A stretch of DNA of 36,111 nt from Clostridiaceae bacterium (lineage in GTDB: Bacteria; Bacillota; Clostridia; Oscillospirales; Acutalibacteraceae): NCBI GenBank assembly GCA_016282855.1, contig JAEELT010000010.1:1-36111 (forward strand). Direction: 5' to 3'. Positions 22,070-31,121 of the stretch are shown piece after piece. Positions within the stretch are counted from its first letter, which is position 1. Each line of letters starts with the position of its first letter. Under the pieces are notes generated by a model. That model saw nothing but the letters and a program-made list of their open reading frames with translations, ran no database searches and was not told the origin of the DNA. A program made the translations under genes and the position numbers.

Positions 22070-22235
22070 ACTCATCCCTCCCGTCGTCTGTAATGTTTTT
22101 TGCTTTTCTAAGCTCAATCGCCGTAAAGATTATTGACAGAATAATAATTACGGCGGTGATTGCGGCAAGTATCAGCGTGCCGGGCTTCACCTGCTGCCAC
22201 AGAAAGGCGTCAAGAATAAATCTGAGACTGAGCAT
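22011..22235 (-). CDS. Small single-pass membrane protein with acidic tail
   Basis: The 74-residue protein has a short N-terminal helix (MLSLRFILDAFLWQQ), one membrane helix (TLILAAITAVIIILSIIFTAIEL), a basic stop-transfer RKAK, and an Asp-rich tail. AAGG and AGGA elements precede the ATG. It overlaps the end of the MFS gene by 26 bp and the start of the next gene by 59 bp. I do not recognise a family. The coding call rests on the membrane helix, ribosome binding site and operon position. Confidence 0.55.
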   Translation of the reverse strand: MLSLRFILDAFLWQQVKPGTLILAAITAVIIILSIIFTAIELRKAKNITDDGRDEYAVGPSPADGDMPSADDTD

Positions 22236-23316
22236 TCACCTTCACATCCTTTCTTATTATCAGAGCAAACGCCGCAAGGCACACAACGGTAAACACCGAC
22301 AGAATTACGCTGTTCACCGCGTAGGATGAGCTGCCGAAGAAGAATATCGGAAGCACACCGAGGGTGAGCGCCGTGGTGGTGTAGCCGAATGAGAGTCCGG
22401 GCGCGCTTTTCATAACCGAAACTATCAGCGCGAGCGAAACGGACATCGTCATGCTGAAAAGCATTATTCCCAGAAGGGAAACAAGCATAATCTTATTGCC
22501 GAGCAGCACAAACGGCAGGGATGCCGCCGCGCTTATGAGCGCGGTTTTCTTTACTCCGAAGGCGTCGGCCAATATGCCGCCGGCCGCCTTGCCCGTGCCC
22601 ATCGCCGCGTAGAGAAGCACCGCGTGCAGAGAAGTGGTTTTCCACGCCAGGGGCAGGCAGAAGCCCATATAAGACCTGAGCATAACCACCATGCAGGAGA
22701 GCGCGATTACCGCGGCGGCGGGAACATCCTGCCTCGCGTAATCAAAGCCGGAGCAGAGCTGAGCCGCGCTTTTATCCGGCTCTTTGTATTTCTCCGCAAT
22801 TATGATAAAAGGTATTGCCGTGAGCATAAAGAGAATAACAACGGAGTAAGGCAGCGCCGTTTTGGCAAGCATCGTGCCGGTGATAACGCCGAAAGCCCCG
22901 CCCGCAACGAAAATCGCGGAGTGGGAAAGGCGCCCGCGCGAGCTTCTGATGGTAACCTGCGCGCCGCCCACATGAGTCAGGGCGTTGCCCGCGCACAGCA
23001 GCACCAGAGCAGGGTACCTGCCCGGCAGTATGCCGAGCCGGAAAGAAGCTGCCGCAAGGCACATCATAATCGTGCCCGTAAGAGCCGCGTTGAAACGCGG
23101 AAAACGGTCGTTTATGTAGCCGACAAGGGCCTGAGGCACAAAGGCGAGCACATCATAAGCGAGCGGAAACAGCCAGAGAAACGAGCCCGGCCCCGTCTGC
23201 TGCTTTATGCAGAAATAGCAGAGCACTTCCATTGCAAAGTGAATGTAAAAATACATCCAGCCCGAGCCAATGTTTTTGCCCGTGAGGGCGTATCTTATAC
23301 GGGTAATTGCAATCAC
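22210..23316 (-). CDS. Major facilitator superfamily transporter
   Basis: The protein of about 368 residues has ten to twelve hydrophobic segments (for example AMEVLCYFCIKQQTG, FLWLFPLAYDVLAFVPQALVG, AVLLYAAMGTGKAAGGILADAFG), the last being an MFS-like repeat with GKAAGGILADAFG corresponding to the loop between helices 8 and 9. The substrate is unknown. The start is uncertain: GTG at 23316 lies within its own GAGGTG element, so a later non-ATG start is possible. It is the first gene in an operon with four small membrane or secreted proteins. An inverted repeat at 23335-23348 may regulate it. Confidence 0.78.
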   Translation of the reverse strand: MIAITRIRYALTGKNIGSGWMYFYIHFAMEVLCYFCIKQQTGPGSFLWLFPLAYDVLAFVPQALVGYINDRFPRFNAALTGTIMMCLAAASFRLGILPGRYPALVLLCAGNALTHVGGAQVTIRSSRGRLSHSAIFVAGGAFGVITGTMLAKTALPYSVVILFMLTAIPFIIIAEKYKEPDKSAAQLCSGFDYARQDVPAAAVIALSCMVVMLRSYMGFCLPLAWKTTSLHAVLLYAAMGTGKAAGGILADAFGVKKTALISAAASLPFVLLGNKIMLVSLLGIMLFSMTMSVSLALIVSVMKSAPGLSFGYTTTALTLGVLPIFFFGSSSYAVNSVILSVFTVVCLAAFALIIRKDVKVNAQSQIYS

Positions 23317-23334
23317 CTCGGTTTACCGGTCAAT

Positions 23335-23348
23335 TCACTAATCAGTGA
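23335..23348. promoter_or_regulatory. Candidate operator upstream of the MFS operon
   Basis: TCACT-AATC-AGTGA is a perfect inverted repeat with a 4-bp spacer, 19 bp before the MFS start. This is the sort of site bound by TetR-type repressors. No regulator gene is adjacent and no clear promoter was located around it. Confidence 0.4.
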
Positions 23349-23378
23349 GTAAAAACCGTCAGTCTGTTGCATAAAAAA

Positions 23379-23404
23379 GAAAACGCCCCGAAAAAGGCGT
23401 TTTC
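23379..23404 (-). terminator. Terminator of hom-lysC operon
   Basis: GAAAACGCC/GGCGTTTTC forms a 9-bp stem with an 8-nt loop and on the - strand is followed by TTTTTTATG, 9 bp after the lysC stop. Confidence 0.85.
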
Positions 23405-23413
23405 CCGATTATA

Positions 23414-24625
23414 TTATTGTTCGGGGATAAAAGCGTCGTGAATTGCCGCAACGGCGGCGTCGGCGTCTTTCTTGTCAATAAGCACGGAAATCTTGATTTC
23501 GCTGGTTGAAATCATCTGAATATTTATATCTGCCTCAAACAGAGCTTTGAACATCGTTGCGGCAACGCCGGGGTGGGTTTCCATGCCCGCGCCAACGGCT
23601 GAAACCTTGGCAACGTTTTCGCTGTCGCACTCGATTTTGAGAGAGGATATGATTTCGAGATTGCCGAGTACCTCAAGGGCTTTTTCGGCATTGTCGCCGG
23701 AAACGGTGAAGGTGATATCCTTGGTGTCGTTTCTGCCGACAGACTGAAGAATTATATCAACATTAATGTTTTCCGCGGCGAGCTTACCGAAAATTTTGTA
23801 AGCGATACCGGGCACATTGGGAACACCTATGATTGAGATTCTGGCTACGTTTGTATCTTTTGTAACGCCTCTGACAAGCATTTTTTCCATTTTAACACTC
23901 TCCTTAACTAACGTGCCGGGGGTATTTGTCAGGCTTGACAGCACCTCTACCGTCACATCGTATTTCTTTGCCATTTCAACGCTGCGGTTGTTGAGGACCT
24001 GAGCGCCGAGGGTGGCAAGCTCAAGCATTTCATCATAAGTGATTTCGCTGAGCTTGACCGCGTTTTTGACCTTGCGCGGATCGGCGGTATATACGCCTTC
24101 AACGTCGGTGAATATCTGGCAGCGGTCAGCGTGCATTGCGGCCGCTATTGCCACGGCGCTTGTATCTGAGCCGCCTCTGCCGAGCGTGGTTATATCGTCA
24201 TATTTGTTCAGGCCCTGGAAGCCGGCGACAATAACGATGTTTTTGCGTGAAATCTCCATTTTGATGCGCTCGGCGCTGACCTTCTTTATGCGCGCGGCGC
24301 CGTAAACGGAGTTGGTGGAGAAACCTGCCTGCCAGCCGAGAAGCGAGCATACGGGGAAGCCGAGCTTCTCTATGGCAATGGCAAGCAGAGCTATTGAAAT
24401 CTGCTCGCCTGCGGAAAGAAGCTGGTCCATCTCTCTCTTGGAGGGCTTGCTGCTCAGCTCAGCCGCTTTTGCAATAAGGTCGTCTGTGGTGTCACCCTGC
24501 GCGGAAACTACCACAACCACATCGTTGCCCTTGGAATATGTGTCCGTAACTATACGGGCAACATTCATTACTCTTTCGGCGTCGGCAACGGAGGAGCCGC
24601 CGAATTTCTGTACAATCAATGCCAT
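23414..24625 (-). CDS. lysC: Aspartate kinase
   Basis: The 403-residue enzyme phosphorylates aspartate, the first step toward lysine, threonine and methionine. It opens with VQKFGGSSVADAERV, the ATP/aspartate-binding KFGGS motif, then TTLGRGGSDTSAVAIA and FTDVEGVYTADPRKV. The C-terminal half carries two ACT domains (ARISIIGVPNVPGIAYKIFGKLA and KVSAVGAGMETHPGVAATMFKAL...MISTSEIKISVLID), so feedback inhibition by an end-product amino acid is expected. It follows hom by 11 bp. Pairing with hom argues for a threonine-branch role. Confidence 0.96.
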   Translation of the reverse strand: MALIVQKFGGSSVADAERVMNVARIVTDTYSKGNDVVVVVSAQGDTTDDLIAKAAELSSKPSKREMDQLLSAGEQISIALLAIAIEKLGFPVCSLLGWQAGFSTNSVYGAARIKKVSAERIKMEISRKNIVIVAGFQGLNKYDDITTLGRGGSDTSAVAIAAAMHADRCQIFTDVEGVYTADPRKVKNAVKLSEITYDEMLELATLGAQVLNNRSVEMAKKYDVTVEVLSSLTNTPGTLVKESVKMEKMLVRGVTKDTNVARISIIGVPNVPGIAYKIFGKLAAENINVDIILQSVGRNDTKDITFTVSGDNAEKALEVLGNLEIISSLKIECDSENVAKVSAVGAGMETHPGVAATMFKALFEADINIQMISTSEIKISVLIDKKDADAAVAAIHDAFIPEQ

Positions 24626-24636
24626 AAAACTACCTC

Positions 24637-25857
24637 TTAATAATCTGTGATTCTGATTATCGAGCCCGTTTGCGCTCCCGCGCTTTCAAGCTTCGATTTG
24701 ACACTGCCGCAGGGCATTTCTTCCGTGACGAAGAAGAGTTCGTTCGAGGGCAGACCCGGGGCATTTATGAAACCCACGCCGGGGAATTGTTTTCTGATTT
24801 CGTCTTTGCTTCCCTTTGCCCTTACAAGCCAGCAGGAAACATAATCATCGCCGGACACGATGTTATCGCCGCTGCCCTCATCCCAGGAAGGGCTTCTGTT
24901 TATGCCGAAGTGCTTTGCGCAGTCCGCCATATCGGCGGCCACCGCGCTTGCAGTGGGCAGTTTACCCGCGCCGGGGCCGGAGAAGCTGACCTCGCCTACC
25001 GCGTTGCCTCTTACCGTAACGCAGTTCTGAACGTCATCGGTAACCGACAGAATACTGCCGCTGCGGATGAACGCGGGGGAAACGGTAACAGCCGTTTTGC
25101 CGTCGGGGAGGCGCTTTGCGCTGCCTATGAGCTTTATTACTCCGCCGAGCGCTTTAGCAGCTTCCACATCCGCGAGAGTAATGTTTCTTATGCCGCTCGC
25201 GACAGCGGAATCGGGCGGAGTGTTTTTGCCGAAGCACAGGTCGGAGAGAATGCAGATTTTTCTCAGGGCGTCAATTCCGTCAACATCGGCGGAGGGGTCT
25301 CTTTCGGCATAGCCGAGCTCCTGCGCCTGTGAGAGAGCGGCTTCAAAGGACGCGCCCTGCGTTATCATCTGGGTAAGAATATAGTTTGTGGTGCCGTTGA
25401 GTATGCCGGCAACCTCAGAAAGCTCGTTTGCGCACAGGCACTGATAGATGGGCCTGAGCACGGGGATGCCGCCGCCTACGCTTGCCTCAAAGAGGAAATT
25501 AACGCCGTTCTTTTTTGCCGCCTCAAGAAGCTCTCTGCCCTTAACGGCAACAAGCTCCTTGTTGGAGGTAACAACGCTTTTGCCGGCATTCAGCAAAGCG
25601 AGCACAAAATCATAGGCAGGGTGCAGCCCTCCCATGGTCTCGGCAACGATTTTTATATCGGGGTCATTCAGTATCTCATTGAAATCATCCGTGATAATGT
25701 CTTCAAATTCATCGCCGGGGAACTTGCGTATATCGAGGATTTTTTTAAGTTGAATGTTTTCACAGCCGAATTTGCTGCTTATGGCCTCGCCGTTTTGCTT
25801 TAATACGGCTGCCACACCCGAGCCAACGGTACCGTAGCCCATAACGGCAACAAACAT
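24637..25857 (-). CDS. hom: Homoserine dehydrogenase with C-terminal ACT domain
   Basis: The 406-residue enzyme reduces aspartate semialdehyde to homoserine. It shows the Rossmann VAVMGYGTVGSGVA, GILNGTTNYILTQM, and GYAERDPSADVDGIDALRK with catalytic residues. The C-terminal region (YVSCWLVRAKGSKDEIRKQF...SGSIIRITDY-like end, actually QTGSIIRITDY) is an ACT-type regulatory domain. The start at 25857 is preferred because AAGGAG lies upstream at good spacing; a start at 25914 adds an unrelated tail. It is upstream of lysC in one operon. A weak -10 (TATTAT, 25913-25918) with -35 TTTATT at 17 bp may drive it. Confidence 0.95.
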   Translation of the reverse strand: MFVAVMGYGTVGSGVAAVLKQNGEAISSKFGCENIQLKKILDIRKFPGDEFEDIITDDFNEILNDPDIKIVAETMGGLHPAYDFVLALLNAGKSVVTSNKELVAVKGRELLEAAKKNGVNFLFEASVGGGIPVLRPIYQCLCANELSEVAGILNGTTNYILTQMITQGASFEAALSQAQELGYAERDPSADVDGIDALRKICILSDLCFGKNTPPDSAVASGIRNITLADVEAAKALGGVIKLIGSAKRLPDGKTAVTVSPAFIRSGSILSVTDDVQNCVTVRGNAVGEVSFSGPGAGKLPTASAVAADMADCAKHFGINRSPSWDEGSGDNIVSGDDYVSCWLVRAKGSKDEIRKQFPGVGFINAPGLPSNELFFVTEEMPCGSVKSKLESAGAQTGSIIRITDY

Positions 25858-26045
25858 TCCGGTCATCTCCTTCCAGTCGGCATCTGCCGCAGAATATAAA
25901 AATACAGGATACATAATAACACAATTTGTCTGCTAAATAAAGAGTTTTTTTATTATTTATGAAATTTTTCAAAATTTTGGTCAGTTCCGGTTGTAATGCA
26001 GAGCTCAAAGGTGTAATATTTTTCACAGGATTCAGAGAAAGAGAG

Positions 26046-27296
26046 ATGGTTTGCTTGGATATTACCGAAAAAAGGAGGAGCACGCTCATTTCGTTTGCGT
26101 ATTTTGCTCTTTTCGTGCTGATTTACTACTTTTTCATAAAATACGCTTTCTGGATGCTCTTCCCGTTTATAATTGCCTTTGCCGTTGCGATGGCTCTTCA
26201 GAGACCCATTAAATTCATAGCCCGCAAGACTCCGCTCAAGATGAAGGCTGTGTCGATTGTGCTTGTGCTGCTGGCGCTTATCCTGGTTGCCGCAATACTC
26301 GGAGTTGCGATTTACGCGCTTGTCAACGAGTTCATGAATTTCTTTGATTACCTGAAAGCCAAGCTGTCAAACGGCCCCGAGGTGATTGAAACAATAAAAA
26401 CATACATTGAAAATCTCCTCGTTCACCTGCCCAGAACGGTCAGCAATTATCTGAGGACTACCATAGACAATATGACCGCGAGCGTGCTTAACCTTGCCGA
26501 AAAGACAGAGGAAACGGCGCAGCAGACAAGCTCCTCGGGAGGGCTGAGCCTTTCAATGCTCTCAACCCCTCTCAACGGTATTCTCAGCACGGCGAAACGC
26601 CTGCCCGTTATTTTTGCCGCTCTGCTTGTGGGTCTTGTTTCCTGTGTGTTTATGACCTCCGATTATCCCGCCCTCACAGGGCTCGTCAAAAACAGCATAT
26701 CCGACGAGCACGAGCAGACAATAACAAGAGCCAAACACATTATTACCGGGGTGCTCGGTAAATGGGTAAAATCCTATGCCCTGCTGCTTTTCATCACCTT
26801 CTGCGAGGTTTCCTTAGGCCTTGAAATTCTTAAGCTCACGGGGCTTTATACCGGCGGATATATCATAGTGATAGCAATCTGCACGGCGCTTCTTGATATT
26901 CTTCCGGTGTTCGGCACCGGTACGGTTATGATACCCTGGGCGGTGATAAGCCTTTTCACACATCATATCGGATTCGGTATCGGGCTTGCGGTGCTTTATG
27001 TTATCATCACGGTGCTCAGGCAGGTTCTCGAGCCGAAAATCGTATCGTCAAACGTTGACGTTCACCCCGTGATTACCCTTATGAGCATGTATCTCGGAAT
27101 TCAGGTTTTCGGAGTGCTCGGAGTGTTTATTCTGCCCATCACCGTGGTTGTTATCAAGACCCTCAATTCGGAGGGCATAATCCATCTCTGGCGCGATAAA
27201 AAGAAAGAAAAAGAGCAGGAGCAGGAGCAGGCAGCCCTCGGGGCGGCCGAAGCAGCCGCTGTTGACGACGCCGGAGCGGAAACAGCCGCAAAATAA
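26046..27296 (+). CDS. AI-2E family transporter (TqsA/PerM-like)
   Basis: The 417-residue membrane protein has about eight hydrophobic segments: two close pairs at the N-terminus, a soluble helical region (about residues 100-190) rich in Glu and Ser, and a C-terminal cluster containing LEILKLTGLYTGGYIIVIAICTALLDILPVFGTGTVMIPWA and LEPKIVSSNVDVHPVITLMSMYLG, the family's most conserved motifs. Members export varied substrates, including in some cases Na+ or AI-2; the substrate here is unknown. The C-terminal tail is Glu/Ala-rich. The ATG at 26046 follows AAGAGAG; an earlier in-frame ATG at 25959 has no ribosome binding site. Confidence 0.85.
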   Translation: MVCLDITEKRRSTLISFAYFALFVLIYYFFIKYAFWMLFPFIIAFAVAMALQRPIKFIARKTPLKMKAVSIVLVLLALILVAAILGVAIYALVNEFMNFFDYLKAKLSNGPEVIETIKTYIENLLVHLPRTVSNYLRTTIDNMTASVLNLAEKTEETAQQTSSSGGLSLSMLSTPLNGILSTAKRLPVIFAALLVGLVSCVFMTSDYPALTGLVKNSISDEHEQTITRAKHIITGVLGKWVKSYALLLFITFCEVSLGLEILKLTGLYTGGYIIVIAICTALLDILPVFGTGTVMIPWAVISLFTHHIGFGIGLAVLYVIITVLRQVLEPKIVSSNVDVHPVITLMSMYLGIQVFGVLGVFILPITVVVIKTLNSEGIIHLWRDKKKEKEQEQEQAALGAAEAAAVDDAGAETAAK

Positions 27297-27347
27297 AGAG
27301 CCGACTGTCATTTTTGCCAAACAAGGCAGCTTTCAGTTGTGTAATTT

Positions 27348-27380
27348 GCCCGTGTCGTCAGGCACGGGCTTTGTTTTTTT
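27348..27380 (+). terminator. Terminator after the AI-2E transporter gene
   Basis: GCCCGTG/CACGGGC forms a 7-bp stem with an 8-nt loop, followed by TTTGTTTTTTT. Confidence 0.85.
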
Positions 27381-27400
27381 CGGCGCAGGCAAAAAAATCG

Positions 27401-27429
27401 TTGAAATGCTTATTTATTTATGATACAAT
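27401..27429 (+). promoter_or_regulatory. Promoter of the EF-G-like gene
   Basis: TTGAAA (27401-27406), 17 bp and TACAAT (27424-27429) with a TGn extension. It lies 55 bp before the GTG start. Confidence 0.8.
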
Positions 27430-27484
27430 TCCTAATACTATGCGAATAATTTCGGTTACGAATGTTCATTAAGGAGGAAGTTCT

Positions 27485-29515
27485 GTGAAAGCTTACAGTG
27501 CTAAAGACATCAGAAACATCGCTCTTGCAGGTCACAGCGGCAGGGGCAAGACCACTCTTGCGGAGGCCATGCTTTATCTCGCAAAGGCAACCGACAGGCT
27601 CGGCAGAGTTGCCGACGGCAACACCGTGCTTGACTTTGACGCCGAAGAAAAAAGGCGCAAGGCCACCATCGCCACCGCTATGGCGGCTTTTGAGTGGAAC
27701 AACACCAAAATCAATCTTCTTGACACCCCGGGTCTTTTCGATTTCGCGGGCGGAGTTGCTGAAGGTATCAGAGCCGCCGAGACAGCGATTATCGTTCTGG
27801 CTTCAGGGTCGGGCATAGATGTCGGCGCTGAGAAGGCTTACAAGGCTGCCGACAAGAGAGGCATCGCAAAGATATTCGCGGTTACACGCTGCGACGCCGA
27901 AAACGCCGATTTCGGCAAAACTCTCGCCGCCCTCAAAGAGGAGTACGGCGCACCCGTATGCCCCGTAGTAGTTCACGTTTCGGGCACTACCTATGTTGAC
28001 TTCTCAACAGGTAAGGCTTATTCATACAACAACGGCAAGGCTTCCGAGGTTGCCGTTCCCGACGATCCCGCTCTTGAAGAGATGAAAGCGGAGTTCACAG
28101 AGGCTGTTGCCTCCGCGGACGAAGAGCTTATGGAGAAGTTCTTTATGGAAGAGCCTCTCACCCCCGATGAGATTGCAAAGGGGCTCAAGGCCGGCATAGT
28201 AAACGGTGACATTTACCCCGTATATGCCTGCTCCGGCTACAACACCGACGCCGTTGACCTTCTTCTCAACGGTATTGTTGCTTCCGCTCCCGACGCAACT
28301 CACGCCGCAGAGGGTGACTGCAAGGTTGACGAAAGCGCACCCGTTGCCGCCATCTGCTTCAAGACCATAGACGACAGATTCGGCAAGATGTCCTTCTTCA
28401 AGGTTGTTTCGGGCAAGATTTCAGGCGCGATTCCCGCCTACAACAGCAGAACCGAAAACCAGGAAAAGATAGGCAAGATGATATTCCTCAAGGGCGAAAA
28501 GCAGGAAGACACAAGCGAAATCGTTGCAGGCGATATAGGCGTTGTAACCAAGCTTGACGGCTTCAAGACCGGCGATACCCTCTGCCCGCCCAAGACCGAC
28601 GTGACGCTTGCGGGCGTCAACTATCCCGCTCCCTGTCTCTCAATGGCAATCAGAGCCAAGAAGAAGGGCGAGGAAGATAAAGTCGCCGCAGGCCTCAACA
28701 GAATCATCAGCGAGGATCCCACCGTTTCCTTCGAGAGCAATGTTGAAACTCACGAGCAGATTCTCTCCGGTATCGGCGAGCAGCACATTGACTCCGTTGT
28801 AAACAAGCTCAAGAATAAATTCAACGTTGAGGTTGACCTCTCCGTTCCCAGAGTTGCATACAGAGAAACCATCAGCAAGACAGCGTCCGTACAGGGCAGG
28901 CACAAGAAGCAGTCCGGCGGCAGCGGTCAGTTCGGTGATGTATGGATCAGATTTGAAAAGCTTGACGGCGAAGACTTTGAGTTTGCAGAGGAAGTTGTCG
29001 GCGGCTCCGTTCCCAAGAACTTCTTCCCCGCAGTTGAAAAAGGTCTGCGCGAAGCTATTCTCAAGGGTCCCCTTGCTGGTTATCCCGTTGTCGGCATGAA
29101 GGCCGTTCTTTATGACGGTTCGTCACACCCCGTTGACTCCAACGAAATGGCGTTCAAGACCGCGGCCAAGATAGCGTTCAAGAACGGTATGCCTCTTGCA
29201 GGCCCCAAACTTCTTGAGCCCTACGGCAGACTTGAAGCGTTCATGCCCGGCGACAACCTCGGCGACATCATGGGCGATGTTACCAAGAGACGCGGCAGAG
29301 TGCTCGGCATGGGTCAGAGCGAAGAGGATCCCAAGATGCAGAAGCTTGACGCTGAAGTTCCCATGGCTGAAATGGGCGACTTCGCCACGGTTCTCCGCTC
29401 AGTTACCATCGGCAGAGGCTACTTCTCATTTGTATTCGATCACTATGAGACCGCTCCCGAAAACGTTGCTCAGAAAGTAATCGAAGAGGCAAAGGCAAAC
29501 GCCGAAGAAGAATAA
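27485..29515 (+). CDS. EF-G-like translational GTPase
   Basis: The 676-residue protein has the EF-G domain order: a GTPase domain, domain II, and domains III-V (VAYRETISKTASVQGRHKKQSGGSGQFGDVWI; LGMGQSEEDPKMQKLDAEVPMAEM). The P-loop is GHSGRGKT (residues 16-23). G3 is DTPGLFDF, where Leu84 replaces the His that EF-G uses for GTP hydrolysis, and the G4 site reads TRCD (134-137) instead of NKxD. It belongs to the group of extra EF-G-like proteins in Firmicutes rather than canonical FusA. Dense use of AAG, AAC and TTC suggests high expression. A GTG start follows AAGGAGG at 6-7 nt. Confidence 0.88.
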   Translation: MKAYSAKDIRNIALAGHSGRGKTTLAEAMLYLAKATDRLGRVADGNTVLDFDAEEKRRKATIATAMAAFEWNNTKINLLDTPGLFDFAGGVAEGIRAAETAIIVLASGSGIDVGAEKAYKAADKRGIAKIFAVTRCDAENADFGKTLAALKEEYGAPVCPVVVHVSGTTYVDFSTGKAYSYNNGKASEVAVPDDPALEEMKAEFTEAVASADEELMEKFFMEEPLTPDEIAKGLKAGIVNGDIYPVYACSGYNTDAVDLLLNGIVASAPDATHAAEGDCKVDESAPVAAICFKTIDDRFGKMSFFKVVSGKISGAIPAYNSRTENQEKIGKMIFLKGEKQEDTSEIVAGDIGVVTKLDGFKTGDTLCPPKTDVTLAGVNYPAPCLSMAIRAKKKGEEDKVAAGLNRIISEDPTVSFESNVETHEQILSGIGEQHIDSVVNKLKNKFNVEVDLSVPRVAYRETISKTASVQGRHKKQSGGSGQFGDVWIRFEKLDGEDFEFAEEVVGGSVPKNFFPAVEKGLREAILKGPLAGYPVVGMKAVLYDGSSHPVDSNEMAFKTAAKIAFKNGMPLAGPKLLEPYGRLEAFMPGDNLGDIMGDVTKRRGRVLGMGQSEEDPKMQKLDAEVPMAEMGDFATVLRSVTIGRGYFSFVFDHYETAPENVAQKVIEEAKANAEEE

Positions 29516-29536
29516 TTTCTTAACAGCATAAGATTA

Positions 29537-29569
29537 AGGACTGCAGGTTCATTAAGAGCCTGCAGTCCT
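29537..29569 (+). terminator. Terminator of the EF-G-like gene
   Basis: AGGACTGCAGG/CCTGCAGTCCT forms a perfect 11-bp stem with an 11-nt loop, followed by GTATTTTTTG. Confidence 0.88.
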
Positions 29570-29597
29570 GTATTTTTTGTTATGTTTTTTACATTGT

Positions 29598-30878
29598 TCA
29601 GAGCTTTGCGGGGGCCTGGCGGTTGCTGCGGTCCTTTTCCTTCGGCTTCGCGGTGATATCGCCCGAAGCGATAAGAGCTCTTTTGGTAAGAGCGGGGCCG
29701 ACAAGCTCGTAAATCAGCACCGAGAAAAGAATAATGTTTCTTACAATTGAGCCTATACCTTCAAGCTCGGTAACGGTTGCCGCCATTCCGAGGGCAACGC
29801 CCGCCTGGGGAAGCAGAGTGATGCCGAGGTTTTTCTTGATTTTCGGCTCACATTTTGTAATGGCGGAGCCGGATAGCGCGCCTAAGTATTTGCCTGCCGA
29901 ACGGGCTATTATGTAGGCGATGCCTATGCCGACAACAGCGGGGCTTTTAAGCACGTCAAGCTCAAGCTCCGCGCCGCTGAGAACGAAGAAAAGCACGAGC
30001 AGCGGCTGGGTCCAGCGGTCGGTCTTTTCCATGATTTCGGGGGAGAAATCACAGAGGTTGCAAAACATCGTGCCGAGCATCATAAGAGTGAGAAGGGTGG
30101 AAAAGCCGATGGTGAGCGATCCGATATGAAACTCTGCCTTTGAAATGGCGACCGAGAGAAAAACCACCATAACAGAAAGGCTCAGACGCTTTGAGTTTGA
30201 GGAGAACATACGCTCCGCGAAGGTAAAGAGCGCGCCCATAAGCGAGCCGAGGACGAGCGAGAGCACAATCTCAAGCAGGGGCTCCGCTACTATGCCGATA
30301 ATATTGAATTCACCGCTCTCGAGCGCACCTGCCGCGCCGAATGACACTGAGAAAATAATCAGACCCACGGCATCGTCAATGGCGACTATCGGCAGAAGCA
30401 GGTCGGTGAGCGCTCCTTTTGCCTTATACTGCCTTACAACCATGAGGGTCGCGGCGGGGGCCGTGGCGGCGGCGATTGCGCCGAGCGTGATTGCCATTGA
30501 AATGGGGAGCTTGTCGCCGAGCACAAAGTGAAGGACTACGAGCACGGTGTCAACACAGACGGTTGCGATAACAGCCTGCCATACGCCGATAAAAGCCGCC
30601 TTGCCGCCGATTTCCTTGAGCTGTGAAAGGCGGAATTCATTGCCTATCGCAAACGCGATGAAGCCCAGAGCCACATCGCATATGAGTGAATATGATTTTA
30701 CATCTTCGGTTGAAACAAAGCCCAGGCCGGGTATGCCGAGGCGCCCGAGCAGATAAGGGCCTATCACTATGCCCGCCACGAGATATGCCGTTACCGAGGG
30801 CAGGCCGAGCGGCTTTGAAAGACGCGAGGCAAAGAGGCCTGCGGCAAGGGCTATTGATATTGCAAAAAGAGGTACCAT
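29598..30878 (-). CDS. Cation:proton antiporter, CPA2 family
   Basis: The 426-residue protein has about twelve membrane segments starting VPLFAISIALAAGLFASRLSKPLGLPSVTAYLVAGIVIGP, the usual opening of Kef/NapA-type exchangers. VAIDDAVGLIIFSVSFG carries the paired aspartates of electrogenic CPA2 antiporters. No TrkA-N or RCK domain follows, so it is not a full Kef system. The cation (Na+ or K+) cannot be told from sequence. The gene is monocistronic with its own strong promoter, divergent from the GH51 operon. Confidence 0.88.
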   Translation of the reverse strand: MVPLFAISIALAAGLFASRLSKPLGLPSVTAYLVAGIVIGPYLLGRLGIPGLGFVSTEDVKSYSLICDVALGFIAFAIGNEFRLSQLKEIGGKAAFIGVWQAVIATVCVDTVLVVLHFVLGDKLPISMAITLGAIAAATAPAATLMVVRQYKAKGALTDLLLPIVAIDDAVGLIIFSVSFGAAGALESGEFNIIGIVAEPLLEIVLSLVLGSLMGALFTFAERMFSSNSKRLSLSVMVVFLSVAISKAEFHIGSLTIGFSTLLTLMMLGTMFCNLCDFSPEIMEKTDRWTQPLLVLFFVLSGAELELDVLKSPAVVGIGIAYIIARSAGKYLGALSGSAITKCEPKIKKNLGITLLPQAGVALGMAATVTELEGIGSIVRNIILFSVLIYELVGPALTKRALIASGDITAKPKEKDRSNRQAPAKL

Positions 30879-30920
30879 TTAATACACCTGCGGTTCGCTT
30901 AATATTTTTTGACTCAGCAA

Positions 30921-30949
30921 ACTATACCACAACGGCGAGAAAGTGTCAA
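30921..30949 (-). promoter_or_regulatory. Antiporter promoter
   Basis: On the - strand, TTGACA (30944-30949), a 17-bp spacer and TATAGT (30921-30926) lie 43 bp before the start; the -35 box is consensus. Confidence 0.85.
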
Positions 30950-31037
30950 TCGAAATATAGAGAAAGCCAAAACAACAATATATTGGGGTTTAATTTCAAA
31001 AAAACCGAACATTTTGTAATTTTCTGTGTGAAAACTA

Positions 31038-31066
31038 TTTATTTATGTGTAAATATATGTTATAAT
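31038..31066 (+). promoter_or_regulatory. Promoter of the GH51 operon
   Basis: TATAAT (31061-31066) is preceded by TGT, giving an extended -10, with a weak -35 TTTATT (31038-31043) at 17 bp. It lies 56 bp before the ATG. Confidence 0.68.
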
Positions 31067-31121
31067 ACATCGATTATAAAATCGGCGCTCTGCAACCCGG
31101 AGCGAAATATGGAGGTAAAGC

